From NCBI RefSeq assembly GCF_009687865.1, contig NZ_BLAE01000041.1, positions 1 through 64,000 of the forward strand: DNA of 64,000 bases, in the 5' to 3' direction. A program made the position numbers and the translations under genes. Within the stretch, counting starts at the first letter, position 1. The number at the start of each line of letters is the position of its first letter. This document shows, in pieces, positions 57,768 to 64,000 of this stretch. Below the pieces are notes generated by a model, which did not search any database, was not told the DNA's origin, and saw only the letters and a program-made list of their open reading frames with translations. This stretch comes from Acrocarpospora macrocephala. GTDB lineage: Bacteria; Actinomycetota; Actinomycetes; Streptosporangiales; Streptosporangiaceae.

Positions 57768-58606
57768 CGGGCCCGCCCCGTGATCACACGGGCGGCCGCG
57801 TCGACGGGGCCCGGATCCCAGGCGCCCGCCCCGCCGCCGGGGCGCACGGTGTTCACCCACGCGGAGCCGCCGTCCACCGACAGCACCTCGCCGTTCACGT
57901 AGGAGGCGTCGTCGCTGAGCAGGTAGGCGACGGCGGCGGCGACCTCGTCCGGAGTGCCGGTACGCCGCTGCGGCACGGTCGCGCCACGCCGCAGCAGATC
58001 GTCTCCCGCACCTGGGGCCCCGCCGGAGTCCGCGAACAGTCCGGTCGGCACCAGGCCGGGCGCGACGGCGTTCACCCGGACGCCCTGCGGCCCGCCGTAC
58101 ATGGCGGCGCCGCGCATGACGCCGAGCACGCCGTGCTTGGACGACTCGTACGGCAGCAGGTCGTGGCTCCCACGCAGGCTCGCGATGGACGCCGTGATGA
58201 CGATGGCGCCGCCACTGTCCTGTGCCGCGTACTGCCGGAATGCCCCCCGCACCCCGAGGAAGACGCCGCGCAGGTTGACGGCCACGACCCGGTCGAAGTC
58301 CTCGATCGCGATGTCGGGCAGCCGGTCGAAGGTGCCGACGACGCCCGCGTTCAGATGGTGCAGGTCGACGCGGCCGAACCGGTCCACGGCCGCGGCCAGG
58401 TACGCCCCCGTGTCGTCCTCGCGCGACACGTCGGCCTGCACAGCCAGCGCCGGACCGGGCAGCTCCTCCGCGACCTGGCGGGCGGCCTGCTCGGCGATGT
58501 CGACGACGACCACCGACGCCCCCTCCGCCGACAGCCGCCGGGCCGTGGCCGCGCCGATGCCCGACCCGGCGCCGGTCACCACGGCGACAGCACCCTTGAA
58601 TCTCAC
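57764..58606 (-). CDS. Short-chain dehydrogenase/reductase
   Basis: 280 residues of classical SDR. VVTGAGSGIGAATARRL binds the cofactor; LNAGVVG and the catalytic Ser in VITASIASL and Tyr/Lys in YESSKHG follow. VNGEVLSVDGGSAW closes the fold. It could oxidise the alcohol that precedes the ketone substrate of the Baeyer-Villiger enzyme in this operon (inference). It is 32 bases downstream of the metallo-hydrolase. Confidence 0.9.
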   Translation of the reverse strand: MRFKGAVAVVTGAGSGIGAATARRLSAEGASVVVVDIAEQAARQVAEELPGPALAVQADVSREDDTGAYLAAAVDRFGRVDLHHLNAGVVGTFDRLPDIAIEDFDRVVAVNLRGVFLGVRGAFRQYAAQDSGGAIVITASIASLRGSHDLLPYESSKHGVLGVMRGAAMYGGPQGVRVNAVAPGLVPTGLFADSGGAPGAGDDLLRRGATVPQRRTGTPDEVAAAVAYLLSDDASYVNGEVLSVDGGSAWVNTVRPGGGAGAWDPGPVDAAARVITGRAR

Positions 58607-58638
58607 GCCTTGCTCCTTGCTGGTAGGGGGATCATGAG

Positions 58639-59412
58639 TCAGCCCACCCGGACCGCGAAGCCGGGATCGGCCCGATCCCAGGGGGTGAATCGGGTCAGCA
58701 CCGCGGGGTCGTGGCCCGCGACCACGGTGCCGCCAATGTCGCGGACGGTGTCGAAGCCCCGGTACATGCCCGTCAGGTTCGCGAAGACGGCGAACGGCCG
58801 GTCCAGGTCGAGCTCGTCGTAGTAGTGCACGGCGTCGGAGGCGAGCAGCACCTGCCCGTCCTCGCCGTCCACCAGCGCGATCAGCTGGCCGGGGGTGTGC
58901 CCGCCGACCTCGACCAGTTCGACGCCGGGGGCGGCCTGGTGCCGGTCGCGGATCCGGGTGACCTGCCCGGCGGCGTCGAGCCGGGTTAGCGTGTCGATGT
59001 CGGCGGTCTCGACGGCGTGCGCGAACTGGGCGCGGCGCGCGTACGGGCCGGTCCAGAACGCCAGCTCCCGGTCGCTGATTACTATCTCGGCGCGCGGGAA
59101 CAGGCCGACCTGACCGGTGTGGTCGTAGTGGCCGTGCGTGACGATCACGGTGCCGACGTCAGCGGGTTCCACGCCCAGCCGGGCGAGCGCCTCGGGCAGG
59201 GCGCACAGGGTGGTCCGGCCGCGCGCGTCGCCGACCTCGGGCGTGAAGCCGGTGTCCACCAGGATGGTCCGGCCGCCGCCGCGCAGTAGCCAGAAGTAGT
59301 AGTCCATCCTGATTTCCCGGTCGGGTTCGCCGTAGGTGGTGTGGTTCGCGTACAGGTCGCTGGCCCGCGATTCCCGGGTCGCGTAGCGGATCGCGAGGAC
59401 CTCGTAACTCAT
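58639..59412 (-). CDS. Metallo-beta-lactamase-fold hydrolase (lactonase-like)
   Basis: 257 residues. VIVTHGHYDHTGQ is the HxHxDH metal motif, VGGHTPGQLIAL and LLASDAVHYYDEL carry the further His and bridging Asp, and VVAGHDP the last His. This set and length resemble quorum-quenching AHL lactonases. Within an operon with a Baeyer-Villiger monooxygenase, a role in opening the lactone product is more likely. It starts 4 bases after the BVMO stop. Confidence 0.87.
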   Translation of the reverse strand: MSYEVLAIRYATRESRASDLYANHTTYGEPDREIRMDYYFWLLRGGGRTILVDTGFTPEVGDARGRTTLCALPEALARLGVEPADVGTVIVTHGHYDHTGQVGLFPRAEIVISDRELAFWTGPYARRAQFAHAVETADIDTLTRLDAAGQVTRIRDRHQAAPGVELVEVGGHTPGQLIALVDGEDGQVLLASDAVHYYDELDLDRPFAVFANLTGMYRGFDTVRDIGGTVVAGHDPAVLTRFTPWDRADPGFAVRVG

Positions 59413-59416
59413 GGCA

Positions 59417-60877
59417 TCACCGGTAGCTGAGCGCGGACCGCGGCTGGGTCCGGCACAGCACGTAGTAGACGAAGTGGGTGCGCGGCCACTGGGTGACGTT
59501 CGCGCCCGACGGCGAGTGGTAGTAGTTGTGGCAGCCGGCGTCCATCGCCGAAGCGTGCTTGGCCAGCTGCCGGTCCACCCAGCGCACGTGGCGTTCCAGG
59601 GCGCTCGGATGGGTGTCGACACGTTGTACGCGTTTGCGCAGCACCGTGCGGATGGCGCGCACCGCCACCTCGGCCTGCCGTTCGAGCTGGGCGATGATGG
59701 AGAAGCCACCGTTGGTGTTCGGGCCGTACAGGATGAAGAAGTTGGGGAAGCCCGGCACGGTGACACCGAGGAACGCGCGCGGGCGGTCGCCCCAGAAGTC
59801 CTGGATGTCCGTGCCGTCGCGGCCGGTCACCGTGAACTGGGAGAGGAACCGGGTGGGCTGGAAGCCGGTGCTAAGGATGAGCACGTCGGCCTCGTGCTCG
59901 ACGCCGAGGTCGTCGACGACGCCCTTGGGGGTGACTTCCTTGATCGCCTGGGGGACCAGTTCGACGTTCGGGCGATTGAGGGTGGGATAGAAGCTGCTGG
60001 CGAAGATCGGGCGCTTGCAGCCCCACGGGTAGGAGGGCGTCACCGCCGCGCGTACGGCCGGATCGTCGATGGCGGTGGCGATGTAGCGCAGGCACAGGTC
60101 GCGCATCCGGCGCTGCTCGCGCCCGCCCAGGTCGTACGCCTTGAAGCGGCGCCCCGACTGCAGGAAGAGCTTGAACCGGTAGAGCCTGCGCAGCGCGGGG
60201 AACCGCCGGAAACGGGCCCGCTCCGCCGGGGTGAACGCCCGCTCGCCCTTCGGCTCCACCCAGCCGGGTTCGCGCTGGAACACCTGCAACCGCTCGACCT
60301 GCGGCGCGATGGCCGGCACGATCTGCACCGCGGTCGAGCCGGTGCCGACGACGGCCACCCGCTTGCCGGTGAGATCCACCTCCTCGTCCCACCGGGAGGT
60401 GTGAAAGCTGACTCCCTCGAAAGTGTCCATGCCCGGCCAGGCCGGATAACGCGGGACGTTCAGCAGGCCGACCGCGCTGATGACGAAACGGTAGGCCTCC
60501 TCCGCGCCGTCGCTGGTGCGCACCCGGTAGCAGCCGGTCTCTTCCTCCCAGGTCACCGATTCGACCCGGACGCCGAAACGGAAACGGGGGCGCAGCCCGA
60601 ACTCTTCCACCACCGACTCGGCGTAGTCGCGCAGCTCCGGCTGGGTGGCGTGGGTGCGCGGCCAGTCGCGCGGGGCGAAGGAGAAGGAGTAGGCGTGGGA
60701 GGGGATGTCCACCTCGCAGCCGGGATACCGGTTGTCCCACCAGGTGCCGCCGGGCGCCGGCGACTGCTCGAAGACGACGAAATCGTCGATTCCGGCCTTG
60801 AGCAGTTTGACCGCCGCGGCGATGCCCCCGAAGCCGCCGCCGATGATCGCGACCCCGCCGATCGTGCTACCGGGCAT
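59417..60877 (-). CDS. Baeyer-Villiger-type flavin monooxygenase
   Basis: 486 residues. GVAIIGGGFGGIAAAVKL binds FAD and VAVVGTGSTAVQIVPAI NADPH. FEGVSFHTSRWD fits the Baeyer-Villiger fingerprint FxGxxxHxxxW(P/D). Such enzymes insert oxygen next to a ketone, giving an ester or lactone. Length is typical of type I BVMOs (about 490-540). It overlaps the upstream CMD gene by 11 bases and is followed by the lactonase-like hydrolase, a logical order for ring opening of a cyclic ketone. Confidence 0.92.
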   Translation of the reverse strand: MPGSTIGGVAIIGGGFGGIAAAVKLLKAGIDDFVVFEQSPAPGGTWWDNRYPGCEVDIPSHAYSFSFAPRDWPRTHATQPELRDYAESVVEEFGLRPRFRFGVRVESVTWEEETGCYRVRTSDGAEEAYRFVISAVGLLNVPRYPAWPGMDTFEGVSFHTSRWDEEVDLTGKRVAVVGTGSTAVQIVPAIAPQVERLQVFQREPGWVEPKGERAFTPAERARFRRFPALRRLYRFKLFLQSGRRFKAYDLGGREQRRMRDLCLRYIATAIDDPAVRAAVTPSYPWGCKRPIFASSFYPTLNRPNVELVPQAIKEVTPKGVVDDLGVEHEADVLILSTGFQPTRFLSQFTVTGRDGTDIQDFWGDRPRAFLGVTVPGFPNFFILYGPNTNGGFSIIAQLERQAEVAVRAIRTVLRKRVQRVDTHPSALERHVRWVDRQLAKHASAMDAGCHNYYHSPSGANVTQWPRTHFVYYVLCRTQPRSALSYR

Positions 60878-61436
60878 GAGGCGGTTCGACGCCGAAGACG
60901 GCGAGCTGCGTGGCCGTCAGCTGATACCAGCCGACGAGCACGGTGATCTCGAACAGGCCCTGGGCCCCCAGCACGGCGACGGCCTGCTCGTAGGCGTCGT
61001 CGCCGAGGTCGCCGGAGTCGATCAGGGCACGGGTGACCGTGTACGCGACCTGCTCCCGCTCGTCGGTCAGGCCCGGGTCGCGGCCCGCGCACAGATCCTC
61101 GATCTCGGTCTCGGACAGGCCCGCGCCGGGCGCGGTGAGGCGGTGGGCATACAGCTCGTACGGGCTGTCGCGATGATGCGCGACCTGCAGCGTGACGATC
61201 TCCCGGATCCGGTGGCTGACCGAGAGGTCGAACCGGATGGCCCCGCCGAGCAGCTCGAACGCCTCCCCGATGGCCGGGCTGAGCAGCCAGGCGTTGGTGG
61301 GCCCCAGCAGCCGGCCCTCATCGTCGACGATCGGGTAGGGCGTCCTGCCGACGCGCCGCCCCGTGGTCAGGCGTTCGTGGATCGCCCACTGCCGCGCGTT
61401 CAGCTCACCGGTCTCGAAGAGCCTGAGCCTGCTCAT
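60867..61436 (-). CDS. Carboxymuconolactone decarboxylase-like protein, variant
   Basis: 189 residues. SHRIREIVTLQVAHHRDSPY then ELYAHRLTAPGAGLSETEIE and VLVGWYQLTATQLAVFGVE match the AhpD/CMD superfamily, with His in YAHRL but without CxxC. The N-terminal extension ERLTTGRRVGRTPYPIVDDE is typical of longer CMD paralogues. The activity is probably not decarboxylation in every member. It lies between the cupin-like gene and the BVMO, overlapping both. Confidence 0.82.
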   Translation of the reverse strand: MSRLRLFETGELNARQWAIHERLTTGRRVGRTPYPIVDDEGRLLGPTNAWLLSPAIGEAFELLGGAIRFDLSVSHRIREIVTLQVAHHRDSPYELYAHRLTAPGAGLSETEIEDLCAGRDPGLTDEREQVAYTVTRALIDSGDLGDDAYEQAVAVLGAQGLFEITVLVGWYQLTATQLAVFGVEPPHAR

Positions 61437-62347
61437 CAGACCTCACCCGGCATCGGATAGTCGGCCGCGTTCAGCACCCAGCCGTCCATCTTCGAGAAGT
61501 CCATCCGGGGCGGGGAGAAGATGTCGATCAGATGGTTGACGTCCTCGCCGACCGCCTGGCTGGTGTGCAGCGCCGGCGGCGGGATGATCGTGAGCGACGG
61601 GCTGCCGCACGGCTCGTGCTGGTCCTCGCGCCACTCGCTCAGGTCCGTGGTCCACGGCCAGCGCAGGTGGTGAATGTACTCTCCCTCCAGCAGCAGCGAG
61701 CACTGCTCGAAGTCGTCGTGCAGGTGCGGCGACATCCGCGTGGTGTCGCGCGGGCCGGTGCGCGGGTGGATGTAGTTCACCATGAACGTCGAGCACCGGA
61801 AGAGCCGGAACGGCGGCTCGGCCAGGCCGGGCACGTCCAGGTCATAGGTGCGCAGGCGCGGGCCGCCGACCGGGTCCGGCCAGGCCACCAGGGGCGCGAC
61901 GGTCGGATGCGGCTCCCGGTACGACTCCTCGTTGGCCGCCCTGGCCCACGGAGGCGCGGTGCGCGCCGTGAAGATCGTCACCACGCGGCCCTCTCCGCTG
62001 AGCCGCACGGTGCCCGCCTGCGGGGGCACGAAGGTGAGCGTGCCGCCGGGGACCTTGGTGGCCTCCCCGTCGAGGGTGATCAGCGCCGTGACAGCGGTGT
62101 CCGGCAGCAGCACCGCGCACTCGTCGGCGCCTCCGGGCAGCGCGAACTCGACCTCTCCGGCCAGGTCGGTGTAGCCGATGACGAGGTGCTGGCTGCGGCC
62201 GTACCAGGTGTGGCTCTCCCCTTCGGTGACGGCGGGCGGCAGCTCGTAGAACTTGACGTGGTCGGCGTCGGCGGCGGGACCCGCCGGCGTCGCGGTGGCG
62301 GTCGTTCCCGGCAGCGCGGAACGCGCGTCGCTCGGGTCGTAGGGCAT
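61436..62347 (-). CDS. Cupin-like protein
   Basis: 303 residues, apparently two beta-barrels. SPHLHDDFEQCSLLLEGEY gives His-x-His and Glu of a cupin motif 1 in the C-terminal half, and IIPPPALHTSQAVGEDVNHL a motif-2 His. The N-terminal half (PDTAVTALITLDGEATKVPG) is a degenerate barrel. The family is not recognised; a dioxygenase or isomerase is plausible. Its stop and the next start overlap (TGATG). It is the second gene of the operon, 63 bases after the aldolase. Confidence 0.7.
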   Translation of the reverse strand: MPYDPSDARSALPGTTATATPAGPAADADHVKFYELPPAVTEGESHTWYGRSQHLVIGYTDLAGEVEFALPGGADECAVLLPDTAVTALITLDGEATKVPGGTLTFVPPQAGTVRLSGEGRVVTIFTARTAPPWARAANEESYREPHPTVAPLVAWPDPVGGPRLRTYDLDVPGLAEPPFRLFRCSTFMVNYIHPRTGPRDTTRMSPHLHDDFEQCSLLLEGEYIHHLRWPWTTDLSEWREDQHEPCGSPSLTIIPPPALHTSQAVGEDVNHLIDIFSPPRMDFSKMDGWVLNAADYPMPGEV

Positions 62348-62410
62348 GGGAACGTTCTCCTCTGGTTGGGCGGGGGAGTCAGTGCAGGCGGGGGTCAGTG
62401 CAGGCGGGGG

Positions 62411-63175
62411 TCAGGGCAGGGGGAGCGGGCCGGCGGCGTTGCGGAGCTGGGCCGCCGCCCGGCCGAAGATGCTCGCGTCGTTGCTGATCATGACGAACGA
62501 GAAGCCGTCCCGAGCCGCCTCCTGGGCGGCCGCCGCGTCGCGGGCCGCGACGCCGCACGGCAGGCCGCGGGCCTTCGCGCCCGCGAGCAGGCGGTCGACG
62601 TGCCGCCGCAGCACGGGATCGTCGGCCTTCAGGCCGGTGGAGAGCGTCAGGTCGCCCATGCCGAGGAAGACGCCGTTCAGGCCGGGGGTGTCGAGAATCT
62701 CCTCGACCTCCTCCAGCGCGCTCAGGTCCTCCAGCTGGGGGATGCGCAGGGTCTCCTCGTCGCCGCGCCGCACGTACTCGGCGTTGCCGTCGAGTCCCCA
62801 GGCGCCCGCGCGGGAGGTGCTGCCGGAACCCCGGGTGCCGCGCGGCGGGAAGATCATGCCGCTCATCGCCCGCTCGGCGTCGGCCCTGCCGGTCACATGC
62901 GGCACCAGGATGCCGTCGGCGCCGATGTCGAGCACGCGCTGCAGATGGCTGCCACCCGCGTCGGGCACCCGGACCAGAGCGTGCACGCCGAGGCCCTGCG
63001 CCACGACGACGGCCCGGTAGGCCGACTCCAGGCTGATCGGGCTGTGCTCCATGTCGACCACGACGAAGTCGAAGCCCGCGCGGGCCAGCAGTTCGACGGT
63101 CTCCAAGGCCGGGATCTTGACCCAGGTGCCGACCAGGCACCGGTCGGCGCCGCGGAGCCGTTCGAGCATGCGCAT
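62411..63175 (-). CDS. HpcH/HpaI-family aldolase
   Basis: 254 residues. LVGTWVKIPALETVELLARA, then FVVVDMEHSP, GADGILVPHV and GVFLGMGDLTLSTG follow the HpaI class II pyruvate-aldolase pattern, with the metal-binding Glu/Asp. Such enzymes cleave 4-hydroxy-2-ketoacids to pyruvate and an aldehyde, a typical last step of ring degradation. It is the first gene of the leftward operon; GGAG precedes ATG 63175. It faces the IclR gene. Confidence 0.9.
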   Translation of the reverse strand: MRMLERLRGADRCLVGTWVKIPALETVELLARAGFDFVVVDMEHSPISLESAYRAVVVAQGLGVHALVRVPDAGGSHLQRVLDIGADGILVPHVTGRADAERAMSGMIFPPRGTRGSGSTSRAGAWGLDGNAEYVRRGDEETLRIPQLEDLSALEEVEEILDTPGLNGVFLGMGDLTLSTGLKADDPVLRRHVDRLLAGAKARGLPCGVAARDAAAAQEAARDGFSFVMISNDASIFGRAAAQLRNAAGPLPLP

Positions 63176-63205
63176 GGAGGTCTCCTTGTCCGTGAGTTAG
63201 CTCCG

Positions 63206-63237
63206 CTATCCGGGATTTCTATCCTGCATAGCGGGAT
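63206..63237. promoter_or_regulatory. Direct repeats in the IclR/operon promoter
   Basis: CTATCCGGGAT (63206-63216) and CATAGCGGGAT (63227-63237) are direct repeats 21 bases apart, two helical turns. They also form partial dyads through CTAT/ATAG. The site lies about 30-60 bases before the aldolase start. Confidence 0.5.
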
Positions 63238-63422
63238 CTGGTTGACCGTAGGCATTTCGGGCGAACTGCGTCAAGAGGCCCTTTCATCACGGAAGTTGTT
63301 ATGGATGAAATGTGCTGGAAACCTTGACGGACCCCGAAGACTGTGGCCTACAGTCCGGCGTATCGGATGAGTGGACATTCGCCCCGTACTCCGGGACAGC
63401 GCCGTACGAGAGGATCCGCGCA

Positions 63423-64000
63423 GTGGCATCCCAAGAAGGGCTGGACATACCCAGCGGCGACATCCAGGTGGTCGCCCGGGTGGTGCAGCTGCTGCGGCTG
63501 CTCGGCGAGGCCGGGAGCATCGACCTGGTCTCGGCGGCCCAGGAGCTGAGCGTCGGCAAGTCGACGGCCCACCGCTACCTGGCCTCCATGGAGAACCACG
63601 GCCTGCTGCAGCGCAGGAGCCGCAACCGCTACGAGTTCGGCACCCTGCTCGCCGAGCTCGGCACGATGGCGCTGTCCCGGCTCGGCGTGGTCAACCTGGC
63701 CCGGCCGGTGATGGAGCAGGTCAGCATCCGGGTCCGGCACACCGTCGTGCTCAGCATCTGGAACGGCCGCTGCCCGGTGGTGGCCCAGGTGCACGAGGAC
63801 AGCAGCCGCACCGCCCACGTCGTCATCCGGGTCGGCAGCACGCTGCGGCCCGGGACCGCCCAGGACTGCGTGTTCCGCGCGTTCCAGGACGAGTCCTTCC
63901 ACCGGCGTTACCGCGAAGGGCCGGTGGATCTCGCCCAGGATCCGATCGGCGGTCTTGAGGAGGTGCGCAGGACCGGCGTGGCGATCCGGTCCAGCGGTTC
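63423..64000 (+). CDS. IclR-family regulator (truncated by window end)
   Basis: GTG 63423 with GAGAGGA at 63408-63414 gives at least 192 residues. VARVVQLLRLLGEAGSIDLV and SVGKSTAHRYLASMENHGLL form the IclR winged helix. The effector domain begins FGTLLAELGTMALSRLG and continues VLSIWNGRCPVVAQVHED. It is divergent from the ten-gene catabolic operon and is its likely regulator, sensing a pathway intermediate. The C-terminal end lies beyond the window. Confidence 0.9.
   Translation, partial: MASQEGLDIPSGDIQVVARVVQLLRLLGEAGSIDLVSAAQELSVGKSTAHRYLASMENHGLLQRRSRNRYEFGTLLAELGTMALSRLGVVNLARPVMEQVSIRVRHTVVLSIWNGRCPVVAQVHEDSSRTAHVVIRVGSTLRPGTAQDCVFRAFQDESFHRRYREGPVDLAQDPIGGLEEVRRTGVAIRSSG

Noticed and set aside
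58639-59412. Dedicated quorum-quenching lactonase
   Set aside because: The motif set allows it, but the operon context with a Baeyer-Villiger enzyme favours a catabolic lactone hydrolase.

Overview
The window is high-GC DNA with short intergenic gaps, GTG/TTG starts, two SARP (AfsR-type) regulators, an F420-type LLM oxidoreductase and many TetR/MerR regulators. This points to a filamentous actinomycete; the Streptosporangiales are a reasonable guess, but that is inference. No rRNA, tRNA or CRISPR array was recognised.

Layout. 1-0.75 kb: the 5' part of an IS110-family transposase next to a short glutathionyl-hydroquinone-reductase-like fragment. 0.7-8.2 kb: acyl-CoA metabolism (LLM oxidoreductase, AMACR-type racemase, TetR, acyl-CoA dehydrogenase, thiolase). 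The dehydrogenase and thiolase promoters carry the same palindromic element although three unrelated small genes lie between them. 8.5-13.2 kb: regulator/enzyme pairs (MarR + serine hydrolase, TetR + alpha/beta hydrolase, MerR + VOC protein), each with a visible operator. 13.2-20.5 kb: truncated haemoglobin, FAD monooxygenase, a large SARP, a PadR/membrane-protein pair and a glycerophosphodiesterase.

20.6-28.5 kb is the most striking region. A leftward vWA (TerY-like), PP2C and protein-kinase triad faces a rightward pair: a caspase-NACHT-multi-TM protein and a stand-alone caspase-like protease. It looks like a signalling-gated conflict or cell-suicide system.

28.5-37.4 kb is a probable hypoxia island: pyruvate formate-lyase, its radical-SAM activase, a flavin-type (PPOX) protein, a double universal stress protein, a SulP transporter and a P-type ATPase. 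Their promoters carry DosR/DevR-like sequences. 37.5-42.8 kb: a secreted RTX-like protein, a guanidine-III riboswitch with an SMR (guanidinium) exporter, a TetR-controlled ABC exporter, a lipoprotein and a MerR regulator.

43-53.4 kb is a secreted cell-wall-hydrolase region. A CHAP hydrolase and a GH25 muramidase share a 987-bp duplicated FG-GAP module. A VanX-type dipeptidase and an RHH-ClpN protein follow, then a second SARP. Matching SARP-type direct repeats occur upstream of the CHAP gene, behind a remnant of a SARP gene, and again just after the intact SARP, which suggests a duplicated regulator/target unit. 53.5-55.2 kb: a TetR/SDR pair flanked by duplicated pieces of a dehydrogenase gene. 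55.2-64 kb: a ten-gene leftward catabolic operon (Baeyer-Villiger monooxygenase, metallo-hydrolase, two carboxymuconolactone-decarboxylase-like proteins, two cupins, three dehydrogenases, HpaI-type aldolase) divergent from an IclR regulator cut by the window end.
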